A DNA stretch of 40,580 nucleotides from Acidobacteriota bacterium (GTDB taxonomy: Bacteria > Acidobacteriota > Blastocatellia > Pyrinomonadales > Pyrinomonadaceae), in the NCBI GenBank assembly GCA_021323895.1, contig JAJPKD010000238.1, positions 1-40,580 on the forward strand, read 5' to 3'. Of the stretch, positions 31,455-39,121 are shown piece after piece. Position numbers and translations under genes: made by a program. Every line of letters starts with the position of its first letter. Position 1 is the stretch's first letter. Below the pieces are notes generated by a model, which was not told the origin of the DNA, searched no databases, and saw nothing but the letters and a program-made list of their open reading frames with translations.

Positions 31455-34382
31455 ATGACCCAGGAAGCTATCGAAGTACGGGGCGCTCGCGTCAACAACC
31501 TCAAGAACATCTCGTTTTCGATTCCCATCAATCAACTGACCGTCGTGACCGGCGTAAGCGGGTCGGGCAAGTCTTCTCTTGCTTTCGACACGATTTACGC
31601 AGAAGGCCAGCGGCGATACGTCGAATCGTTGTCGGCCTATGCTCGGCAATTCCTCGAGCGCATGGACAAGCCGGATGTTGATGAAGTACGCGGCATTGCT
31701 CCGGCGATCGCAATTCGACAGAAGAATTCAACACGCAATCCGCGTTCGACGGTGGCCACGCAAACGGAAATCTTCGATTACCTGCGTCTGCTGTACGCGC
31801 GGATTGGCACGACGATTTGTCGTGTCTGCGGCCGTGAGGTCCATCGCGATTCGCCGGAATCGGCAGCGGACGAGATTCTGAGTCAGTTGTCTGAAGGTAC
31901 GCGCTTCTATGTCGTGTTTCCGGCGAGCGCGGGCTTGACTGTCGAGACTAATGGGAACGCCGACGTGAAGACCAGGAGAAACGGAGACGGGGAGAAAGCG
32001 AGAAACGGCAACTCTCCCCGTCGCCGCGTCTCCGCGTCTGCCCGTCACGTAATCACCGCACACCTCATGAGCCTGATGCAGCGTGGCTTCACGCGCCTCC
32101 TGTTCAATGGCGAGCAGATCGATCTGACATCACCCGATGACTATAGGCGCGAAGACTTTGAAAATGTTTATGTGCTCGTTGATCGTCTGGTCGCGCGCGC
32201 GGATGTGCGGCAGCGACTGGTTGACTCGCTGGAAACGTGTTTTCGCGAGGGTCATGGCCAAGCAGAGATTGAAGTCGTAGGTACGCACTCGTCCGGCGTG
32301 CAAACGGAGCAGGCCAGCGGCCTGCGTAACCATCTGCGTTTCTCGGAACGCTTCGAATGCAAGTACGACGGCACCGTGTACGCCACGCCTGAGCCGCGCC
32401 TCTTCAGCTTCAATAACCCATTCGGCGCGTGTCCGACTTGTCAGGGATTCGGCAACACGATTGGACTCGATCTCGATCTGGTGATTCCCAATCCGGGATT
32501 GAGCCTAAGCGAGGGCGCGATCGAGCCTTTCACCAAGCCGCAGTATGAATGGGCGCAGGCAGAGCTGAAACGATTCGCGAAGTCGGAGCGCATTCCGATG
32601 AACGTGCCGTTCAATCAACTAACAAAGCCGCAACAGCGGGCGATCGTTAACGGCAAGGGCGATTGGAGTGGCGTGCGCGGTTTCTTCGATTTTCTCGAGA
32701 CAAAAAAATACAAGCTGCACGTGCGCGTGTTTCTGTCGAAGTATCGCGGCTACACGCTCTGCCCCGATTGCGAGGGCGGGCGCCTGCGCCAGGAAGCGCG
32801 AGACGTGCGCGTCGGCGGAAAGACTTTGCCGGAAGTTTCCGCGCTATCGATCAAAGATGCCGCCGTCTTTTTTGATGCGCTGGAATTGCTGCCGGAGCAA
32901 TCAGCGATTGCGGATCGCGTGCTGTTCGAAGTGCGTCGTCGCTTGAGATTCATGGTCGAGGTTGGTTTGGACTATCTGACGCTCGACCGTCTGGCTTCTA
33001 CTCTGTCTGGCGGCGAAGCACAACGAATTAAGTTGGCCACGAATCTTGGTTCATCGCTCGTCGGCGCGCTTTACGTGCTTGACGAGCCCTCGATCGGCCT
33101 GCATCCGCGCGACAACGATCGTTTGATTCGTTTGCTCCAGAACTTGCGCGACATCGGCAATACGGTGCTGGTAGTCGAGCACGACGAAGACATGATTCGC
33201 TCGGCGGATCATATTCTCGACATCGGGCCCGCGGCGGGTGAACTCGGCGGACGCTTAATTTACGAAGGGGATTTTCGCGGTCTGCTTCACGATTCTCTAT
33301 CGCTGACGGGGAAATATCTTCGCGGTGAAGTTGAGATTAAGGAGCCGAAGCATCGGCGGGCGCTGCAACTGAAACGTTTGAAAATTCGCGGCGCCAGCGA
33401 GCACAACCTCAAGAGCATCGATGTCGATATCCCACTGGACATGCTCGTGTGTGTGACCGGCGTGAGTGGTTCCGGCAAGTCCACACTGATTCACGACTGT
33501 ATCTACGCGGGTTTGAAAAAAGAGAAGGGCGAGTGGCAAGGACACGTCGGCGCATTTCAGAAGATCGATGGGACGCAACACATCGACGAAGTGATTCTTG
33601 TCGATCAGTCGCCAATCGGCCGCACGCCGCGATCAAATCCCGTCACTTACATCAAAGTTTATGACGCGATTCGCGAGACCTTCGCCAACACGCGCGAAGC
33701 TCAGGCGCACGGCTTCGACCCTTCGCATTTTTCGTTCAATGTTCTCGGTGGTCGTTGCGAGGTCTGTCAGGGCGACGGCACCGTTACGGTCGAGATGCAG
33801 TTCCTCGCGGACGTCGAACTGATCTGCGAAGAATGCAAAGGCACGCGCTTCAAGCAGCAGATTCTCGACGTTCGTTATCGCGGTAAGAACATTCATGACG
33901 TGCTGAACATGACCGTGCGCGAAGCGATGACCTTCTTTCGCGACATAAATAAGATCGCCAATCGCTTGCGCGTGCTGGATGAAGTTGGACTCGGATATCT
34001 GCGCTTGGGCCAATCGGCGACGACTTTGTCCGGGGGAGAAGCCCAGCGCGTGAAACTGGCCGCGCACTTATCGAAACGGGCCGGCGCCAAGACGCTCTAC
34101 ATCTTCGACGAACCTACGACCGGCCTTCACTTTGACGACATCAACAAACTGCTGGCCGCGTTTCGCGCGCTGATTGACGCAGGCGGATCGCTGCTAGTGA
34201 TCGAGCACAACCTCGATGTGATTAAGACTGCCGATTACATTGTTGATTTAGGACCCGAAGGCGGAGATGCGGGTGGATATGTTGTAGCTACCGGAACGCC
34301 GGAAGAGATCATGAAAGTAAAATCATCTCACACGGGCAAATATCTGAAAGAACACCTTACCCACCTTAATGGCCGCGGGTGA
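31455..34382 (+). CDS. uvrA: Excinuclease ABC subunit A
   Basis: DNA-damage-recognition ATPase of nucleotide excision repair. Both ABC modules are present: Walker A VVTGVSGSGKSSLAFDT and CVTGVSGSGKSTLIHD; signatures TLSGGEAQRIKLATNLG and TLSGGEAQRVKLAAHLS; Walker B YVLDEPSIGLHPRD and YIFDEPTTGLHFDD. Zinc-module cysteines appear in CPTCQGFG, CPDCEGG, CEVCQGDG and CEECKGT. It has 975 residues, about 30 more than usual. The extra length falls at about residues 170-198, a basic low-complexity stretch encoded by an inverted repeat of octamers (31962-32046). The position is just after the EGTRFYVVFPAS strand, where other UvrA proteins have a short variable loop, so function is probably kept. Confidence 0.98.
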   Translation: MTQEAIEVRGARVNNLKNISFSIPINQLTVVTGVSGSGKSSLAFDTIYAEGQRRYVESLSAYARQFLERMDKPDVDEVRGIAPAIAIRQKNSTRNPRSTVATQTEIFDYLRLLYARIGTTICRVCGREVHRDSPESAADEILSQLSEGTRFYVVFPASAGLTVETNGNADVKTRRNGDGEKARNGNSPRRRVSASARHVITAHLMSLMQRGFTRLLFNGEQIDLTSPDDYRREDFENVYVLVDRLVARADVRQRLVDSLETCFREGHGQAEIEVVGTHSSGVQTEQASGLRNHLRFSERFECKYDGTVYATPEPRLFSFNNPFGACPTCQGFGNTIGLDLDLVIPNPGLSLSEGAIEPFTKPQYEWAQAELKRFAKSERIPMNVPFNQLTKPQQRAIVNGKGDWSGVRGFFDFLETKKYKLHVRVFLSKYRGYTLCPDCEGGRLRQEARDVRVGGKTLPEVSALSIKDAAVFFDALELLPEQSAIADRVLFEVRRRLRFMVEVGLDYLTLDRLASTLSGGEAQRIKLATNLGSSLVGALYVLDEPSIGLHPRDNDRLIRLLQNLRDIGNTVLVVEHDEDMIRSADHILDIGPAAGELGGRLIYEGDFRGLLHDSLSLTGKYLRGEVEIKEPKHRRALQLKRLKIRGASEHNLKSIDVDIPLDMLVCVTGVSGSGKSTLIHDCIYAGLKKEKGEWQGHVGAFQKIDGTQHIDEVILVDQSPIGRTPRSNPVTYIKVYDAIRETFANTREAQAHGFDPSHFSFNVLGGRCEVCQGDGTVTVEMQFLADVELICEECKGTRFKQQILDVRYRGKNIHDVLNMTVREAMTFFRDINKIANRLRVLDEVGLGYLRLGQSATTLSGGEAQRVKLAAHLSKRAGAKTLYIFDEPTTGLHFDDINKLLAAFRALIDAGGSLLVIEHNLDVIKTADYIVDLGPEGGDAGGYVVATGTPEEIMKVKSSHTGKYLKEHLTHLNGRG
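31962..32046. repeat. Inverted repeat of octamers inside uvrA
   Basis: Arms 31962-31995 and 32013-32046 match at 27 of 34 positions. The right arm is four octamers close to GACGCGGA (complement); the left arm is a decayed version. A 17-base spacer lies between. It is read through in frame and codes for a Lys/Arg/Asn/Ser-rich insert. Confidence 0.85.
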
Positions 34383-34438
34383 GATTTCGATCTGCGAGTC
34401 TGGGTCAATCAGAAACCTTCACAACTTGTTTCCGAAGT

Positions 34439-35059
34439 TCAGCTCGTCCACTCGCCGTGCGCGATGCCGACCAGATACCACTGGCTTCCGTCCTTTTCAA
34501 ACACGAACCACAAGCTGCGCCAATCCATCCCGCCATATTTCTCTTCGAAACCGGGGAAGTGATATTCGACGAAGATCGCGTTCGGGTAAACCTCGGCCAT
34601 GTTATTGATCAGCGTGCCGCGCCCGTAGAACTGATCGCCGTAATTGACTTGGGCGCGAGCAAAGTCCTTGTCGTAAACAAAGCGACGATAGTAACGCGTG
34701 AAAGTCATGCGTAACTTCTCGCCGGTTACGTCGTCTTCACCCCAGACGAATCGACGGTTGTTAGCGAAAAGAGTTCGCGCCTGCGCGCGCGTCACCACGC
34801 GATCGCCACCCTTCTCAATGTTGATGTGGTAATAAGGCGAGAATCGCAGACCCTTCGTCGGATGAACCAGTGGTGCGAGCCGCGCCAGGTTCTTTGTCTT
34901 GAGCGCGAGGATGGCAGTGCGCGCACGCAGCGCAATGATCTTTTCAGTTTCAGCGGCGGACAATTTTTGCGCTGATATCGTCGAGGCTGACGCCGCGACA
35001 CACGCGATCGCGAGTATTGATCCGCGCAAAGCAACCAAGCGTGCGTTTGTGGTTTTCAT
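34439..35059 (-). CDS. Exported protein of unknown function (206 aa)
   Basis: Not recognised. An N-terminal signal is visible (LRGSILAIACVAASASTISAQ). The mature part starts with a helix (SAAETEKIIALRARTAILAL), then HPTKGLRFSPYYHI and a mixed beta region ending MDWRSLWFVFEKDGSQWYLVGIAHGEW. The end resembles the last strands of cone-shaped (NTF2-like) proteins, where a calculated phrase such as FEKDGSQWYLVGI is common, but this is only a style match. It is followed on the same strand by a 15-base gap from the kinase gene and converges with uvrA. Confidence 0.75.
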   Translation of the reverse strand: MKTTNARLVALRGSILAIACVAASASTISAQKLSAAETEKIIALRARTAILALKTKNLARLAPLVHPTKGLRFSPYYHINIEKGGDRVVTRAQARTLFANNRRFVWGEDDVTGEKLRMTFTRYYRRFVYDKDFARAQVNYGDQFYGRGTLINNMAEVYPNAIFVEYHFPGFEEKYGGMDWRSLWFVFEKDGSQWYLVGIAHGEWTS

Positions 35060-35074
35060 TCTGGCTTAGAGCTT

Positions 35075-36937
35075 TTACCGCACGTCTTTTGCGCAACGAA
35101 AGCCCGTCTTGCTGTAATCGTAATTGCCGCGTGCGGGATAGCCACGACGGTACGTCGTGGTGGCAGTATTTCGATCGCTGTCATAAGCGCCTCCGCGAAT
35201 GACACGCAGGTCGCTGGTTGGTTTAATCGGCAGTTGCCCGCCGGGATACGTGTTTAGTGGGCTGGAGGTCCACTCCCATACGTTTCCTGCCATGTCATAA
35301 GCGCCATAGGGTGATTTACCCACGAATGCGCGCACGTTTGCTACGCCGCGGACGCCATTGGCATTAGCCAGACCAGTTTTCCATTCATTTCCCCATGGGT
35401 ACCGCCGTTCATCAGTGCCGCGCGCCGCAAACTCCCATTCCTCTTCTGTCGGCAGACGTTTGCTCGCCCACTTGGCAAAAGCATTCGCATCGTCCCACGT
35501 AATGCCAGTGGCGGGCGCTAGATCTTCGACGCAATGTCCCAGCGTCCAACTCGTTGGCGCAGCGCGACCGGTGGCCCTCAGGAACTGCGTATAACTCCCG
35601 CAAGTAACTTCAGTCTCGTCGATGAAGAATGAGCCAATCGAAACTTTGTGCGCAGGTCGTTCATAGTCGTCTCCATCGTCGCGGCCCATCATGAATTCTC
35701 CGCCGGGAACATAGACCATTCCTGACGGGGCCGGCGGCGCCACTGGCTGTGGCTTTTCAGTTATCGATGCGGGATTCGACGTTGTCGTGTTGGTCTGGTT
35801 TCCAGTCTCCCTAGTCGCAAGCAAATAGAATCCTACGCCGGCAATAACAACGATCACGGCGATGATTGCGAATACAACTATCGCGCGATTGGATTTTGGT
35901 GGCGGCGATGAATCGTACGGGGCAATTGTTTCAGCCGCCGGGACCGGATTGGTGGCACTTGGCTCGGGAACCGCTTGCGGAACAAATGGCGCGTGCATCG
36001 TCGGGATGTGCATCGGTTGTGGCGGCTCTTCCGGTGTGGGTTTCTCGTCAGAAGCTTCAGTAGGTTTTGGCTGCGGCACGGGCGGAGAAGGAAGCGGTGC
36101 GGTCTCGGCTTCTCTCGCTTGCTCTAATCCCGTTCGCAAAGCGTTTCTCATTTCGCTTGCCGAGGCAAACCGATCCCGCTTGCGGATGGACATCGACTTG
36201 GAAACTATCTTAGAAAGCCACTCAGGCACTTGAGGGTTAAGGGTGTGCGCGAAGGACAGCGGATCGCGTCCCGTTTCTTCCAAAGCTTCAGCTCGCTGCG
36301 AAGCGGTAATCGGAACTTGACTTGTCAGCAAGTGATAGAGCGTCGCGCCGAGCGAATACACGTCACTCTGTGGAGTCGTGCCAGAATTATTCAACTGCTC
36401 GAGGGGTGCATAAGGCGCGGTGTACGCGTGAACGCTCGAGGCCTCCTGACCGGGCGCGCCGCGGGCCAAACCGAAATCGAGCAGATAAATCTCGCCCTCG
36501 CTCGTTACTTTGATGTTCGCGGGTTTGATGTCGCGATGAACGATCGGCTCGGGTTTTTGATCGTGCAAATAAGTCAGAGCGCCGAGTAACTGATCGGCCC
36601 ACGACATTACTTCGGCATAATCGAATGGCCGCCCGCGCAGCTCAAGTCTCTGCGCGAGGTTCAAACCTTCGATGAATTCCATGACCAGGAATTGGCCGTC
36701 GCCGTGAGAGAAATGGTGAGTTACTCGCGGCAGCGTGGGATGTTTCAGATTGGCGAGTGTTCTGGCCTCGTGGCGGAAAGCGCTGCGTAGCTTGTCAGAA
36801 GTCGTCAGCGTTTCTTTAATGGCGACAATCGAATCGATCGTGTCATCGATGGCTTCATAAACCTGCCCCATGCCACCCTTACCGAGCGGTCTGACGATGC
36901 GATAACGGTTTTCGAGAATCGTGTTGCGCGACAGCAT
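35075..36937 (-). CDS. Membrane Ser/Thr protein kinase fused to an FGE/sulfatase-modifying-like domain
   Basis: 620 residues. A PknB-type kinase (about 10-270) has LGKGGMGQVYEAI, Lys41 in IVAIKE, HRDIKPAN (His134, Asp136) and DFG at 154-156, so it looks active. A Pro/Glu-rich linker (280-350) and one membrane span (AIVVFAIIAVIVVIAGVGFYLL, 352-373 in two parts) follow. A periplasmic formylglycine-enzyme-like domain comes next (406-620; MVYVPGGEFMMG, LPTEEEWEFAARG, DMAGNVWEWTSS, VIRGGAYDSD, KTGFRCAKD). The paired cysteines that true FGE has shortly before the final GFR are missing, so this is probably a binding domain or sensor. ATG 36937 is preferred; 20 more codons upstream are open but unlike the family. 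Confidence 0.92.
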   Translation of the reverse strand: MLSRNTILENRYRIVRPLGKGGMGQVYEAIDDTIDSIVAIKETLTTSDKLRSAFRHEARTLANLKHPTLPRVTHHFSHGDGQFLVMEFIEGLNLAQRLELRGRPFDYAEVMSWADQLLGALTYLHDQKPEPIVHRDIKPANIKVTSEGEIYLLDFGLARGAPGQEASSVHAYTAPYAPLEQLNNSGTTPQSDVYSLGATLYHLLTSQVPITASQRAEALEETGRDPLSFAHTLNPQVPEWLSKIVSKSMSIRKRDRFASASEMRNALRTGLEQAREAETAPLPSPPVPQPKPTEASDEKPTPEEPPQPMHIPTMHAPFVPQAVPEPSATNPVPAAETIAPYDSSPPPKSNRAIVVFAIIAVIVVIAGVGFYLLATRETGNQTNTTTSNPASITEKPQPVAPPAPSGMVYVPGGEFMMGRDDGDDYERPAHKVSIGSFFIDETEVTCGSYTQFLRATGRAAPTSWTLGHCVEDLAPATGITWDDANAFAKWASKRLPTEEEWEFAARGTDERRYPWGNEWKTGLANANGVRGVANVRAFVGKSPYGAYDMAGNVWEWTSSPLNTYPGGQLPIKPTSDLRVIRGGAYDSDRNTATTTYRRGYPARGNYDYSKTGFRCAKDVR

Positions 36938-37036
36938 CAAGGAAACTTTGCGCCCGCGGAAAACCTGGCCGGCCGAAACGACGCTTTGCGCGCGCATCTT
37001 AGCGAAGTTTGGCGCAACCCGCTAGATGTTTCGGTA

Positions 37037-37384
37037 TTAGACTGGCGGGAAAAGGTCCGCGGGGGCTTTCCCGCTGTCGCGACCTATGACGCCAAAAAAG
37101 AAACTTCCGCCATAGATGTACCAGGGCAAACTGTTGAGGATCGGAACCGCGTTCTCAGGCGTTAGCGGCAATGGCAGATCGTCGGGCAGGATGCCGACGA
37201 TCCATCGACCTGATTTGCTGAACGCTTCGTACTCAGCGCGATAGTGAAGCCAACGGCGCTGGCAAAGGCCGCAGGTCCTAACGTCAACGTCGCCAAAACG
37301 GCCGTTGGTAGGATCGACGCCGAGATACTCTTCATGGAACCGGTCGGGACCGTGACTCAGACATTCGCAGTCCTTGTCGATCAT
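37037..37384 (-). CDS. Small protein with two Cys pairs, unknown function
   Basis: 115 residues from the ATG at 37382-37384, five bases after the HD-protein stop, so the two are probably co-translated. It contains KDCECLSHG near the start and RTCGLCQRRWLHYRAEYEAF about 35 residues later, a CxC...CxxC arrangement that could hold zinc. The C-terminal half has no membrane span of normal length (WYIYGGSFFFGVIG is short). I do not recognise the family. An ATG 18 bases upstream is less likely because it lies inside the preceding gene. Confidence 0.7.
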   Translation of the reverse strand: MIDKDCECLSHGPDRFHEEYLGVDPTNGRFGDVDVRTCGLCQRRWLHYRAEYEAFSKSGRWIVGILPDDLPLPLTPENAVPILNSLPWYIYGGSFFFGVIGRDSGKAPADLFPPV

Positions 37385-37388
37385 CGAA

Positions 37389-37964
37389 TTACTCCTCGGC
37401 ACTTTCTTCCGCCAGAACGCGGTGGCCTTCGTTCAAAATCTGGTCGTAGAATTTCTCGAGCGCGGGATTAGCGCAGCGACATCCCGCGACCACCTGCTCA
37501 GTCCAGTCGAGATATTCCTGCCGCCGCTGCAAAGACCAATCGGCCGGTGGCGCAACGGTCACGCCGACCACGTTGGAAATCTTGTCCGCGATTTTCACCT
37601 GACGGGCGTGATCAGACAGATGCGGAGCGTGCTCGATTTGTAAACGCTTACGATCGGCTTTCGCCAGCGATTTGTCGTCGGTCACTTCTTCTACGACTCG
37701 GCGCACATCGGCACCGAACGCTCGCTCCAACTCTTCCGGCGTCGTGTCCGTGTCTTCGATGGTGTCGTGCAGAATTCCAGCTTGCAGTGTCACCGGATCA
37801 GTCACACCGCCTTCACGGGCCAGCAACTCTGCGACTTCGATCGGATGATTGATGTAAGGCGAGGCTTCGACATCTTTGCGGCGCTGATCGCGATGTTTGT
37901 TCGCAGCGAAGTGCAGAGCTTTCAGGATGGCCGCGGCAGTGTTTGGTTCGTTCATTTTTTTCAC
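37389..37964 (-). CDS. HD-domain hydrolase, MESH1/SpoT-hydrolase-like
   Basis: Probably a small alarmone ((p)ppGpp) hydrolase. The 191-residue protein has the metal-binding motifs of the RelA/SpoT HD domain: [22 protein letters not shown] (first His and the substrate-side residues, split over two turns), [12 protein letters not shown] (HD plus ED), and [10 protein letters not shown] (late Asp). No synthetase, TGS or ACT domain is present, so it is a stand-alone hydrolase like MESH1. An ATG nine bases downstream is an alternative start. It is followed by the small Cys protein. Confidence 0.88.
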   Translation of the reverse strand: MKKMNEPNTAAAILKALHFAANKHRDQRRKDVEASPYINHPIEVAELLAREGGVTDPVTLQAGILHDTIEDTDTTPEELERAFGADVRRVVEEVTDDKSLAKADRKRLQIEHAPHLSDHARQVKIADKISNVVGVTVAPPADWSLQRRQEYLDWTEQVVAGCRCANPALEKFYDQILNEGHRVLAEESAEE

Positions 37965-37979
37965 GCAACCCAGCTATCT

Positions 37980-39110
37980 CTACCGATCGCGCGCGACCGC
38001 AACTACTCGGAAACCGATATTCTCACCGTGATACGATGCGCTGCCATACATGCGATTGGTTGAGCGAACCTGATCCGCGCCGTCGTACCAGGAGCCGCCG
38101 CGAATAGTACGCATGTGCTCGATGCCGCCAGTTAACCAGACGCTACCGTCCGTGGGCGCGCCGTTGTAATTCTCGTGGTACCAATCAAGACACCATTCCC
38201 AGACGTTGCCTCGCATGTCATAAAGACCAAAGGCATTCGGCCTCAAACGTCCAACCGGATGCGTCTTTCCGTCTGAGTTCTTCCTATACCATGCCAGCAA
38301 ATCCAGCTTCGCTATTTCATCGTCACTGGTTCCCGCACGGCACGCATATTCCCATTCCGCCTCTGTGGGCAATCGATACCGGTACGCGTCATTGGCGTCA
38401 TTGAGCTTGTCCAAAAACTGCTGAGCGTCCTCCCATGAAACCAGCTCCACCGGACAATTTGCGCAATCCCTATGCTGGCTGGGCGTGGTCCCCATCACTT
38501 GGCGCCATTGAGCTTGCGTGACTTCGTACTTTCCCATGTAGAAACCGTATTCGCCGGTTGTGGTTCGCAATGAATCCAATTTGATCTTGGCCAGGTTGTA
38601 TCGAGTTTGAGCTCCGTCAAACTCTGCCCGTGACGCAACTCCCTGTTCCAATAGGGCCATTTCGCGTTTCAGATCGACTCGAGCATTCGCAAGTTGGGTT
38701 TCAGCGTTAGGAGTCTCCATTCTCGCTCTGGCTGCGTCTTGTTCGTTGACCACAAACGCAACCTGATGGACCGGTTTCTCACCGCCATTCTCAGATCCCA
38801 TCATGAAACTACCGGGCGGAACCCAGACGAACTCCATGCCTATTCGATTGGTGATGGTCTCGTGCTGAGGGTCGGTCGCAGGGGTATTTCCCCTTCCGGT
38901 TCGCCTTCGGTTGGCTGGGGTTGACGTGCGTTTTGGCGTGGCCGTTTTCTTCGGCGTTGGTTTTGCGACGACTTCGCCGCCCTTGCCTTGCGGCGCCGCA
39001 CTAAAGACGCTGCCGAGGGAAATGGAAAGCGAAAGCAGCGCGAGGACGGCGAACCCGAATGCTCCAATCAAAAGAGTTCGGCTTCGTCCATTTGCAAATC
39101 GTATACGCAT
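37980..39110 (-). CDS. Membrane-anchored FGE-like domain interrupted by an adaptor-protein coiled-coil hairpin
   Basis: 376 residues from ATG 39108-39110. N-terminal membrane span (TLLIGAFGFAVLALLSLSIS), QGKGGE, then a Lys/Pro/Thr linker (48-80). The FGE-like domain starts at about 88 (NRIGMEFVWVPPGSFMMGSE) and breaks at PVHQVAF. About 65 residues follow that are typical of RND/HlyD adaptor hairpins (ETQLANARVDLKREMALLEQ and SRAEFDGAQTRYNLAKIKLD, roughly 137-180). Then the domain resumes exactly where expected at YGFYMGKYEVTQAQW and runs to ENIGFRVVAVARDR. There are no FGE active-site cysteines before the final GFR. It starts 11 bases after the adaptor gene and is surely co-transcribed with it. 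Confidence 0.88.
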   Translation of the reverse strand: MRIRFANGRSRTLLIGAFGFAVLALLSLSISLGSVFSAAPQGKGGEVVAKPTPKKTATPKRTSTPANRRRTGRGNTPATDPQHETITNRIGMEFVWVPPGSFMMGSENGGEKPVHQVAFVVNEQDAARARMETPNAETQLANARVDLKREMALLEQGVASRAEFDGAQTRYNLAKIKLDSLRTTTGEYGFYMGKYEVTQAQWRQVMGTTPSQHRDCANCPVELVSWEDAQQFLDKLNDANDAYRYRLPTEAEWEYACRAGTSDDEIAKLDLLAWYRKNSDGKTHPVGRLRPNAFGLYDMRGNVWEWCLDWYHENYNGAPTDGSVWLTGGIEHMRTIRGGSWYDGADQVRSTNRMYGSASYHGENIGFRVVAVARDR

Positions 39111-39121
39111 TACTTGTGTGG

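Noticed and set aside
31950-32050. Sequencing error in uvrA
   Set aside because: The frame is intact on both sides and the inserted DNA is a structured inverted repeat; a biological insertion explains it better.
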